From a bacterium (GTDB lineage: Bacteria; Actinomycetota; Acidimicrobiia; Acidimicrobiales; CATQHL01), in assembly GCA_026713745.1 (NCBI GenBank), contig JAPONU010000303.1, positions 1 through 13,026 on the forward strand: a stretch of 13,026 nucleotides of DNA, in the 5' to 3' direction. The notes under the pieces are model-generated. The model had not been told where the DNA came from. It did not search any database and saw only the letters and a list, made by a program, of their open reading frames with translations. The position numbers and the translations under genes are program-made. Below are positions 7,152-13,026 of this stretch, in pieces. The first letter of the stretch is position 1; every line of letters begins with the position of its first letter.

Positions 7152-8026
7152 GGCCGCAGCCCCGCCACGCTGCGCAGCGCCACCAGCGCCTTCTGTGGCC
7201 CCGGGAGCCGCACACGCATGCTGAGGGGCCCTTCGGGGTGCGCCAGGATGCGTCCCAGCAATCGCCGGTAGATGCCGGCCATCGCCGCGGTGCAGGCCCG
7301 GCTGCGATGGTCGAGGTGGTCGAGCAGCACGAGCCCCCGCTCGAACCACGCCGCCGCCTGCTCGCCGACATGACGCACCAGCGCCGCGACGCCCTCGGTG
7401 GGCGCCCACTCCCCCGGCCGGACTCCGAAGCGCGCACGGTCGGACTCCGGCAGGTAAATGCGCCCCATGGCGTGGTCCTCGACGATGTCGCGCAGCATGT
7501 TGGTGAGCTGCAACGCCACCCCGAGTTCGTCGGCGAGCCGCGCCGGTTCCCCGTCGGGCCCGGCTCCCGGCGCGCCCCGTGTGCCGAAGACCCCCAGGGA
7601 CAGCCGGCCCACCGATCCCGCAACCAGCCGGCAGTAGCGCACGGTGTCGTCCATGGTCGTGTAGCCGGCGCCGATCACGTCCTGCTGGCAGCCTTCGACG
7701 ATCTCGTGCAGAACACCCACGGGGATCGGGTAGCGGTCGGCGGCAGCAGCGAGGCCCACGAGGACCGGGTCGGTCGGGTCGGGCACCTCGCCGGCCGCCA
7801 GCACGTCGATGGAGGTGTGGAGCTCCCCGAGCGCCTCCAGCTTGCGGTCGGTGGGCCAATCCCCGTCGCCGACGTCGTCAATCCGCCGAGCCATGGCGTA
7901 CAGCGCCGCCATCGCCCGGCGCTTGGGCGGGGGAAGCAGCCGGATGCCGTAGGCGAAGTTGCGCGCCTCCGCCCAGGTGATCTCCTCGCAGCGGCGGTAC
8001 GCCGCATCTGCGCTGAGGGCCGTCAT
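7148..8026 (-). CDS. hpnD: HpnD, presqualene diphosphate synthase
   Basis: 292 residues of the squalene/phytoene synthase family. It couples two farnesyl diphosphates to presqualene diphosphate. The first Asp-rich motif is RRIDDVGDGD (Asp50, Asp51, Asp54), the second is LRDIVEDHAMGRIYLP (Asp180, Asp184), and YCRLVAGSVGRLSLGVFG at 131-148 is the family signature between them. The N-terminal segment FAYGIRLLPPPKRRAM is the standard phytoene synthase-type opening and fits HpnD better than HpnC. The ATG at 8026 overlaps the hpnC stop as ATGA and overlaps hpnE likewise at the other end. The preceding sequence gives only a weak GCGGGG as a ribosome binding site. A phytoene synthase assignment is conceivable from this protein alone, but the paired hpnC and the adjacent hpnE and shc argue strongly for HpnD. 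Confidence 0.95.
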   Translation of the reverse strand: MTALSADAAYRRCEEITWAEARNFAYGIRLLPPPKRRAMAALYAMARRIDDVGDGDWPTDRKLEALGELHTSIDVLAAGEVPDPTDPVLVGLAAAADRYPIPVGVLHEIVEGCQQDVIGAGYTTMDDTVRYCRLVAGSVGRLSLGVFGTRGAPGAGPDGEPARLADELGVALQLTNMLRDIVEDHAMGRIYLPESDRARFGVRPGEWAPTEGVAALVRHVGEQAAAWFERGLVLLDHLDHRSRACTAAMAGIYRRLLGRILAHPEGPLSMRVRLPGPQKALVALRSVAGLRP

Positions 8027-8952
8027 GCCGGACCCCGCTTGAGGACCGCGCCCAGATAAAGGGGCAGCGAGCGGCGCAGCAGGCGTCCGGCGCCGGCACT
8101 GCGGGTTGCGCTCAGCACTTCGAATCCCGCCGCCTCGATGGCATCGAGGCCGGCGAGCCCGCCGGACACGAAGCCGGTGATGGCGAGCCTCCCAAACCCG
8201 CGGAGCGACGCCACGAGCGCCCGGCCGCTCCCCAGTAGCTCCCGCGTCCGGTCGCATTCGAACGCCACGAGCCGGCGCAGCGGCTCGCCGGCGACGGGAG
8301 CGAGCAGGTCGTCGGGGGTGCAGCCGAACCGGGCCATGTCTTCCGCCGGCAGGTAGATGCGGCCCGCCGCGGCGTCCTCCCCCACGTCCTGTAAGTGCTC
8401 GAGAACCTGCAGGCCACTGCATACGGCGTCGGAGTCGGCCCGGCGCTGGGGCGTCGACGCCTCGAAGACGGCCAGGACGAGGTGTCCGACCGGGTTCGCC
8501 GACAACGCGCAGTAGCCCAGCAGTTCGTCCCAGTCGGTGTAGCCGGTCTTGGTCTGATCCAAGCGGTTGGCCGCCAGCAGCGCGTCGAACGGCGTGCGGG
8601 GAATGTCGAAGGCCTCCACCGTCGCCGCCAGCCGGCGGAACACCTCGTGGCGCGGCGCTCCGGCGTACAGGCCGTCGATCTGCTGCTCCAGCCAGTCCAG
8701 CGCCGCCGTGCGGTCACCGCCGTACTCGTCGCCCAGGTTGTCCACCAGCCGGGCGTAGCCGTAGATCGCCTCCAGATGGCTGCGCAGCCGCCGGGGAAGC
8801 ACTCCCAGCGCCACCGGGAAGTTCTCGCCGGAGGCCCGAGCCATGACGGCGTCGATGTCGGCATACCGCTCGACCGCCTCGTTCGAGGCGCTCCGGAAGG
8901 CTGCGGGCGGGCGCCGAGGGCCGGGCCAATCCGCGGTCGGTTCGATGGCCAC
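8023..8952 (-). CDS. hpnC: HpnC, hydroxysqualene synthase; first gene of the hopanoid operon
   Basis: 309 residues from the GTG at 8952, squalene/phytoene synthase family. It converts presqualene diphosphate to hydroxysqualene. The HpnC hallmark GENFPVALGVLPRRLR is at residues 42-57. The Asp-rich motifs are ARLVDNLGDE (Asp71, Asp75) and LQDVGEDAAAGRIYLP (Asp189, Asp193). The C-terminal half is divergent from hpnD, so this is a true second paralogue rather than a recent copy. The frame also has an in-frame GTG at 8979, which would add nine residues. I chose 8952 because GGAGGG sits 4 nt before it, whereas nothing is well placed before 8979. hpnC opens the leftward operon; the 223-bp gap upstream should carry its promoter. 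Confidence 0.94.
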   Translation of the reverse strand: MAIEPTADWPGPRRPPAAFRSASNEAVERYADIDAVMARASGENFPVALGVLPRRLRSHLEAIYGYARLVDNLGDEYGGDRTAALDWLEQQIDGLYAGAPRHEVFRRLAATVEAFDIPRTPFDALLAANRLDQTKTGYTDWDELLGYCALSANPVGHLVLAVFEASTPQRRADSDAVCSGLQVLEHLQDVGEDAAAGRIYLPAEDMARFGCTPDDLLAPVAGEPLRRLVAFECDRTRELLGSGRALVASLRGFGRLAITGFVSGGLAGLDAIEAAGFEVLSATRSAGAGRLLRRSLPLYLGAVLKRGPA

Positions 8953-8956
8953 TGCA

Positions 8957-8962
8957 CCCTCC
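8957..8962 (-). promoter_or_regulatory. Ribosome binding site of hpnC
   Basis: GGAGGG on the minus strand, 4 nt before the GTG at 8952 (5 nt counted from the GGAGG core). It favours this GTG over the one at 8979. Confidence 0.65.
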
Positions 8963-9009
8963 ACCGGTACCGAACGCACGGCTCGGAGTCAAGCTCCACG
9001 ATGGCGCGC

Positions 9010-9040
9010 ACCATACACAACTACTGACCCAATGGTCCAA
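9010..9040 (-). promoter_or_regulatory. Candidate hopanoid operon promoter with palindromic operator in a 19-bp spacer
   Basis: On the minus strand TTGGAC (9040-9035) and TATGGT (9015-9010) are separated by 19 bp. TATGGT fits the relaxed actinobacterial -10 pattern TAnnnT, while the -35 match is weak. Overlapping the -35 and the spacer is the imperfect palindrome TGGACCATTGGGTCA (9039-9025), with five of seven arm positions complementary around the central base. Long 19-20 bp spacers with a palindrome inside them are typical of MerR-activated promoters, and the gene next upstream encodes a MerR-TetR fusion. The site would give a leader of roughly 50 nt before hpnC. It is a prediction from pattern only; short motifs of this kind occur by chance. 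Confidence 0.3.
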
Positions 9041-9175
9041 GTGTTGCGTTCGGCGCTCGCCGCCGGGCGGAGGCTGTCCGGATCGCACCGGCACACTTCC
9101 GGAACCGACGACCGGCGACGCCGACCGGTGCCGGCAACATGGTTCGGCGGCGACGATCGCCAGGTCGGCGGGCCG

Positions 9176-9976
9176 CTAGGAGCCGGCGGATGCTGCGCCA
9201 CCACCGTCCCCAACCAACCCGCGGAACACCTGCGTGATGGCGTCGAGCACCACCATCCCGGCGATCGCCCGGTTCCCTGACTCGCCGGGGCGAAGGACGT
9301 CGCCCATCTCGTCGACCAGCAGCCGGAACGCGTGGCGGGCTTCGTTCACGTACACGGGCTCGTGCAGCATCGCCCGCTTCGCCAGTTCCAGCAGGACGGG
9401 CAGTCCCGGCCGCAGCGCCACGGCGCAGGCAGCGGCGGCGGCCTGCATGTCCGCCGGCTGAGGCTCTCGGGCCAGTTCGGAGCGAAAGCGCGCCAGACTT
9501 TGCCGCACGACCCTCTCGGCGGCTTGCACGAACACCTGGCCCTTGGAGTCGAAGTGGCGGTAGAACGTACCCTTGGCAACGTTGGCGCCGGCGCAGAGGT
9601 CGGCGACGCTCACCTCGCCGTAGCTGTGCAGGCCGAACGACTCGATTGCGACATCGAGGATCCGCTCGGTGATCGTCGACGGCTGTGGGTCGTCCCTGCC
9701 GGGGCGCTGAGCGCCCATCACGTCGCCGCCGGCGGCAAGGATCTCGGGCAGCACCTCGGCGATCTTCGTCAGGGAGAGCCGCTGGCGCCGGCGGAGATCC
9801 CGGATCACGAGCAAAGCGTCGACGTGTTCGGGTCCGTACAGGAATTGCTTCGTCGAGATGCGCGCCGCCGGCGGGAGCAATCCCCGCCGGATGTAGTGAT
9901 GCACAGTCGAGGCCGGTACGCCGGTGCGATCGGTGAGTTCAGCCATCGAGAATCTGTCGGTCTGCTGGACGTTCAT
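9176..9976 (-). CDS. MerR-TetR fusion transcriptional regulator
   Basis: 266 residues. Residues about 8-80 form a MerR-type winged helix-turn-helix: FSMAELTDRTGVPASTVHHYIRRGLLPP, then FLYGPEHVDALLVIRDLRRR and a LSLTKIAEVLPEI helix. After a linker of about 20 residues, 101-156 form a TetR N-terminal domain with recognition region VSVADLCAGANVAKGTFYRHFDSKGQVF. The remaining 110 residues are an Ala-rich helical segment, the expected ligand-binding and dimerisation part of TetR proteins. Two DNA-binding domains in one chain suggest either two recognition elements or an altered operator. The ATG at 9976 has AGGAAG just upstream. It is codirectional with the hopanoid operon and divergent from the MATE pump, so it could control either or both and itself. 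The ligand cannot be told from sequence. Domain calls are firm; targets are inference. Confidence 0.9.
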   Translation of the reverse strand: MNVQQTDRFSMAELTDRTGVPASTVHHYIRRGLLPPAARISTKQFLYGPEHVDALLVIRDLRRRQRLSLTKIAEVLPEILAAGGDVMGAQRPGRDDPQPSTITERILDVAIESFGLHSYGEVSVADLCAGANVAKGTFYRHFDSKGQVFVQAAERVVRQSLARFRSELAREPQPADMQAAAAACAVALRPGLPVLLELAKRAMLHEPVYVNEARHAFRLLVDEMGDVLRPGESGNRAIAGMVVLDAITQVFRGLVGDGGGAASAGS

Positions 9977-10122
9977 GGTCTTCCTGGCTCGGAACCTCGC
10001 CGGGACGCTACTTCAATCTCAGCTCGTCGAGAAAGTTCGCTCCGGCCGGTGCAACCTCAGCGACCCATCGCGTCCGGCGGAACCGCTGGGACCGTGAGGC
10101 GGCCTGGCGCCGGGGCGACCGC

Positions 10123-11463
10123 GTGAAGGGACCCGCACCCGCCGGCGGCGCCGCCGGGGCCCGCCGACGCTGGGATCGCGAGATCCTGCGCCTGGCGGTC
10201 CCCGCATTCGGGGCGCTCGTGGCCGAGCCGCTCTACGTGCTGGTGGACACGGCGGTGGTGGGCCACCTCGGCACGCCGCAGCTGGGGGGCCTGGCGCTGG
10301 CCGGTCAGCTGCTGCTGAGCGTGTACGCCCTGTTCATCTTCCTGGCCTACGGCACCACCGCGGCCGTTGCGCGCCTGCTGGGCGCCGGCCGCGAGGCGGA
10401 CGCGGCCCGCTGGGGGGTGCAGGCCCTGCTGATGGCGCTGGTCGTCGGCGTGGCTTCGGGCGGCCTGCTCTACGGCCTGTCCGACCCGCTGCTGGTGCTG
10501 CTGGGCGGTGAGGGCGAGGTGCTGGAACAGGCCCGCATCTACCTGCTCATCAGCCTCGCCGGCCTCCCGGCCCTGATGCTCACCCTGGCGGGCGTGGGCT
10601 ACCTGCGGGGCGGCCTGGACATGGCTCGACCGCTGAAGGTGGCGGTGTTCACCGCGGTGGGGAACCTGGTGTTGGAGCTGGTCCTCGTGTACGGGCTGGG
10701 TTTCGGGATCGGCGCCTCGGCGCTCTCGACGGTGGTGGCCCAGTGGGCCGGTGCGGTGCTGTACACCTACTGGGTGCTGCGCGCGGCCCGCCCGCACGTG
10801 CGCAGCCTGCGGCCCGACCCTGCGGTGCTGCGCAGGCTGCTGAGCGCCGGCGGCGCGCTCGTCACGCGCACCGCTGCCCTGCAGGGCGCCTTCGTCGTGG
10901 CCGCCGCGGTGGCCGCTCGAACCGGGATCGCCGACCTGGGGGCGCACCAGATAAACGCCCAGCTGTTCGGCTTCTCGGCACTGGCGCTGGATGCGCTCGC
11001 CATCGCCGCCCAGGGCATGATCGGGATGATGCTGGGCGCCGGCGACGCCGCCGGAGCCCGCGGCGTGGGCCGGCGCGTCACCTGGTGGGGGCTGGTGTTC
11101 GGGCTGGTGGCAGGGCTGGTGGCGGTGGGGCTGCGCCCGGTGCTGCCGCAGCTGTTCAGCAACGACGCGGCCGTGGTGTCCCTGGCGGGGTTCCTGATGC
11201 TGCACCTGGCGCTGATGCTGCCGATCAACGGCGTGGTCTTCGCTCTCGACGGTGTTCTGATCGGCGCCGGCGATCTGCGCTACCTGGCTGCCGCCATGGT
11301 CGCCGCGGCCGGGGTGTTCGTGCCCCTGGCCGTGGGCGTGCGCCTCGCCGATGCGGGAATCGGGTGGCTGTGGGGGGCGCTGGTGGTCTTCATGGTCGCC
11401 CGGCTGGCGGGCGTGGGACTGCGCTTCGCCGACGGGCGCTGGGTGCGAATCGGCGGCCACTGA
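10123..11463 (+). CDS. MATE family efflux transporter (DinF-like)
   Basis: 446 residues from a GTG at 10123, the usual MATE length. After a short basic N-terminus (ARRRWDREILRLAVP) almost the whole chain is hydrophobic segments separated by short charged loops, as expected for the 12 membrane helices of this family. The first helix region EPLYVLVDTAVVGHLGTPQL is the MATE signature and resembles the DinF branch; the matching second-half block is GIADLGAHQINAQLFGFSAL. These proteins export cationic or amphipathic compounds in exchange for H+ or Na+. No good Shine-Dalgarno precedes the GTG (GGGG at 10114-10117 is the nearest), and no other convincing start is near. It is divergent from the MerR-TetR regulator across 146 bp and convergent with the BTAD gene, with 29 bp between. 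The substrate is unknown. Control by the neighbouring regulator is plausible from arrangement only. Confidence 0.93.
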   Translation: MKGPAPAGGAAGARRRWDREILRLAVPAFGALVAEPLYVLVDTAVVGHLGTPQLGGLALAGQLLLSVYALFIFLAYGTTAAVARLLGAGREADAARWGVQALLMALVVGVASGGLLYGLSDPLLVLLGGEGEVLEQARIYLLISLAGLPALMLTLAGVGYLRGGLDMARPLKVAVFTAVGNLVLELVLVYGLGFGIGASALSTVVAQWAGAVLYTYWVLRAARPHVRSLRPDPAVLRRLLSAGGALVTRTAALQGAFVVAAAVAARTGIADLGAHQINAQLFGFSALALDALAIAAQGMIGMMLGAGDAAGARGVGRRVTWWGLVFGLVAGLVAVGLRPVLPQLFSNDAAVVSLAGFLMLHLALMLPINGVVFALDGVLIGAGDLRYLAAAMVAAAGVFVPLAVGVRLADAGIGWLWGALVVFMVARLAGVGLRFADGRWVRIGGH

Positions 11464-11492
11464 CGGCCAGTGACCCAACGCGGAACTGCCGC

Positions 11493-13026
11493 TCAGGCCG
11501 TCGGCGAGGGCACCGCCTCGAGGACGCCGGGCACGAGGACGCCCAACTCCGGCAGCGGTTCATGCTGCTGGCGCTCCAGTTGGCGCATCACCCGGTCAGC
11601 CTCCCGGCCGTGCCCCGAGCGATGGGCCACGGCGATCCGTCGCTGGTAACACTGCTCGCAGTCCGGGGCTACGGCGAGTCCCCGGAGCGTCGCCCAGCGC
11701 GCCACCTCGAGGCGATCCAGCCCCAGGGCCATATCTGCGAGGTGGTGGGCCGTGTCGTCCACGAGGTACTCGACGTGGCTGCGCCAGGAGGCGTCCGTCC
11801 ACGAGAACGTGCCGCCGCTGCCACCACCGAACGGGGCGCCGCGCACCAGCCTCAGCGCCGCGTACAGGCATTCGAGGGTCCGCGGGGACCGAACCCGCCC
11901 GGCAAGCCTCCGCGAGGTGGTGAAACGCTCCAGGTCGGTGGTCACCTGCGCTGACAGCCGGTATACGCCGTCGGCACCGAGTTTGGAGAGGTACGGCTCG
12001 CCGTCGGCGTCTCGGCCGAGACAGACGCGAGCCCGCGACACCACGTTGGCGAACGTCTTGGCGTTCGGGGCCGGCTCGCTACGGCGCCAGAGCCAGTGGC
12101 GGAGCTTGTCCGCGGTCGCGCCTTCACGATGCAAGGCCAGATAGCAGACCAGGTCCAGGGCCCGCTGGGAGGTGAACGGCGACACGGCTCCCACCACCTG
12201 CACCACTCCTAGCACCTGCACCTCCACCTCGCCCGAACCGGCGCCGGCGACAGCGACGCGCAAGCCGGACTCGGACGGCTCACCCGCCCAGCCGGAGCCG
12301 CTGCTCCCGGGGAGCGGGTCGGTAACCCCCGCGGGGTCGACCGGGCCGGGAGCAGATCCGACGACACCGGGAGCGGGTCCGTGACCGCTGCGCGACTCCG
12401 GAGAGACCTCCGGGTCCGGCGTTTCCCCCAGCTGCAGGTCGACACCCACGGGTTCCCAGCGGAGGCGCCGCCCGGTCACGTGCAATGACCAGCCGTAGCC
12501 GGGTTCGGGGCGCGGTGGGGAGGGCGAGACCGGCTCGGTGCGGTGATTCGCCGTCACCACAGCCAGGCCGGGGCCGGCCAGCCTCGCCAGATCCGCACGC
12601 GCTCTCGGCTCGCGGCCGTGCGGATCGATGACCACCAGCGGGCGCACGGCGCCGCGAACGCCGTGCCGGCGCAGTTCGGGCAGCGGAGCTTGCTGCGACT
12701 CGGCGGCGTCGACTGTTCGCCCTTGCGTTTCGGCGTCGGCCAGCACCCCGCTCAGGGACGCGACGACGCGGACCCCTTCGAGCGCGTCGAGCTCCCAGGC
12801 GCAGTTCACACAGACGATCCGCGGGCGCGCCCCGAAGCGGTCCGCCGCGAGTTCCGCGGCCAGCGACTCGGCGAACGCCAGCACGTCGGCGGGATCACCG
12901 GAGAGTTCGATGGCCCCCAGTTCCTCGAGGTTGGCCTGAACCACCGGGCCGTCGGGGACAACGCGCCCCAACGGCACCAGTAGAGGCCACGGCGCACCAC
13001 CGCTACCGCCCCGGGCGGTCTCATCC
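11493..13026 (-). CDS. BTAD/SARP-type regulator, C-terminal part (N-terminus beyond right edge)
   Basis: The frame stays open to the right edge, so 510 residues of a longer protein are visible. The in-frame GTG at 12977 is probably internal: it lacks a ribosome binding site, and homologues as I remember them are near 1000 residues with membrane helices and sometimes LysM at the N-terminus. Visible residues about 17-160 (GAIELSGDPADVLAFAESLA; RPLVVIDPHG) form an alpha/beta region usual in these proteins. A low-complexity Pro/Gly/Ser linker occupies about 200-256. About 267-359 is an OmpR-like winged helix (SQRALDLVCYLALHREGATA, NAKTFANVVSRARVCLGRDA, GVYRLS), and about 361-496 is the bacterial transcriptional activator domain with TPR-like helices (DLERFTTSRRLAG, CEQCYQRRIAVAHRSG). 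Members are presumed membrane-linked regulators of unknown signal. It is convergent with the MATE gene and shows no obvious tie to hopanoids. Confidence 0.85.
   Translation of the reverse strand, partial: DETARGGSGGAPWPLLVPLGRVVPDGPVVQANLEELGAIELSGDPADVLAFAESLAAELAADRFGARPRIVCVNCAWELDALEGVRVVASLSGVLADAETQGRTVDAAESQQAPLPELRRHGVRGAVRPLVVIDPHGREPRARADLARLAGPGLAVVTANHRTEPVSPSPPRPEPGYGWSLHVTGRRLRWEPVGVDLQLGETPDPEVSPESRSGHGPAPGVVGSAPGPVDPAGVTDPLPGSSGSGWAGEPSESGLRVAVAGAGSGEVEVQVLGVVQVVGAVSPFTSQRALDLVCYLALHREGATADKLRHWLWRRSEPAPNAKTFANVVSRARVCLGRDADGEPYLSKLGADGVYRLSAQVTTDLERFTTSRRLAGRVRSPRTLECLYAALRLVRGAPFGGGSGGTFSWTDASWRSHVEYLVDDTAHHLADMALGLDRLEVARWATLRGLAVAPDCEQCYQRRIAVAHRSGHGREADRVMRQLERQQHEPLPELGVLVPGVLEAVPSPTA
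12307..12386. repeat. Imperfect short direct repeats in the linker of the BTAD gene
   Basis: Three related copies on the plus strand: CCGGGGAGCGGGTCGGTAAC from 12307, GCCGGGAGCAGATCCG from 12345 and ACCGGGAGCGGGTCCGTGAC from 12366. The third differs from the first mainly at the edges. They encode part of the Pro/Gly/Ser-rich linker and look like local slippage or duplication of low-complexity coding DNA rather than a separate element. Confidence 0.5.

Noticed and set aside
5766..7859. A 697-codon form of HpnE using the full upstream open frame
   Set aside because: The extra N-terminal part is out-of-frame hpnD sequence. The flavin-binding motif begins right after the ATG at 7151, which overlaps the hpnD stop as ATGA.
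9085..9131. Inverted repeat GCACCGG / CCGGTGC and palindrome TTCCGGAA in the gap before hpnC
   Set aside because: Short GC-rich matches with a long loop are expected by chance here. They sit downstream of the regulator gene and could be part of a weak terminator, but nothing supports a definite call.
10023..10031. Palindrome CTCG-T-CGAG in the regulator-MATE gap as an operator
   Set aside because: Only four base pairs per arm and not extended on either side; not distinguishable from chance.
11458..11472. Hairpin CACTG-ACGGC-CAGTG at the end of the MATE gene as a terminator
   Set aside because: Only five base pairs and no T-tract on either side; too weak to call a factor-independent terminator.
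10057..11478. 473-codon open frame on the minus strand opposite the MATE gene
   Set aside because: The translation is dominated by Gln, His and Gly, the usual antisense product of Leu/Val-rich membrane protein codons. The plus-strand MATE protein is unmistakable.

Overview
The window is high-GC DNA (roughly 70% by eye) with dense, mostly minus-strand coding and several GTG starts. It suggests an actinobacterium. The large BTAD/SARP-type regulator at the right edge and the hopanoid gene order, which matches the actinobacterial arrangement I remember from Streptomyces, both support this. An acidimicrobial relative is possible, but the class cannot be fixed from sequence alone.

The core is a complete hopanoid biosynthesis operon read leftwards from about 8952 to 1132: hpnC, hpnD, hpnE, a polyprenyl diphosphate synthase, shc, hpnG, hpnH. 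Five of the six junctions overlap by 1-4 nt (ATGA, GTGA or TGATG); the only gap is 35 bp, before shc. The predicted flow is: prenyl synthase makes farnesyl diphosphate; HpnD makes presqualene diphosphate; HpnC makes hydroxysqualene; HpnE makes squalene; Shc makes hopene; HpnH adds a 5'-deoxyadenosyl group to give adenosylhopane; HpnG removes adenine to open the route to ribosylhopane and bacteriohopanepolyols. No side-chain tailoring genes (hpnA, hpnO, hpnI, hpnJ) are visible. Downstream of hpnH, 102 bp on, the same strand carries the start of a secreted lipoprotein of the branched-chain amino-acid-binding (Peripla_BP_6) type, cut by the left edge.

Upstream of the operon (9176-9976, minus strand) is a transcription factor that joins an N-terminal MerR-type helix-turn-helix to a TetR-type DNA-binding domain. 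The 223-bp gap between it and hpnC holds a candidate promoter with a 19-bp spacer and an imperfect palindrome between the -35 and -10 hexamers, the layout classically seen at MerR-controlled promoters. The regulator is divergent from a MATE/DinF-type efflux pump (10123-11463, plus strand).

The right end (11493 to the edge, minus strand) is the C-terminal part of a large BTAD-type regulator, convergent with the MATE gene and separated from it by 29 bp. No RNA genes, CRISPR arrays, insertion sequences or clear factor-independent terminators were seen. All genes belong to recognised families. The less ordinary points are the MerR-TetR fusion and its possible operator, the unclear product length of the prenyl synthase, and the lipoprotein behind hpnH.
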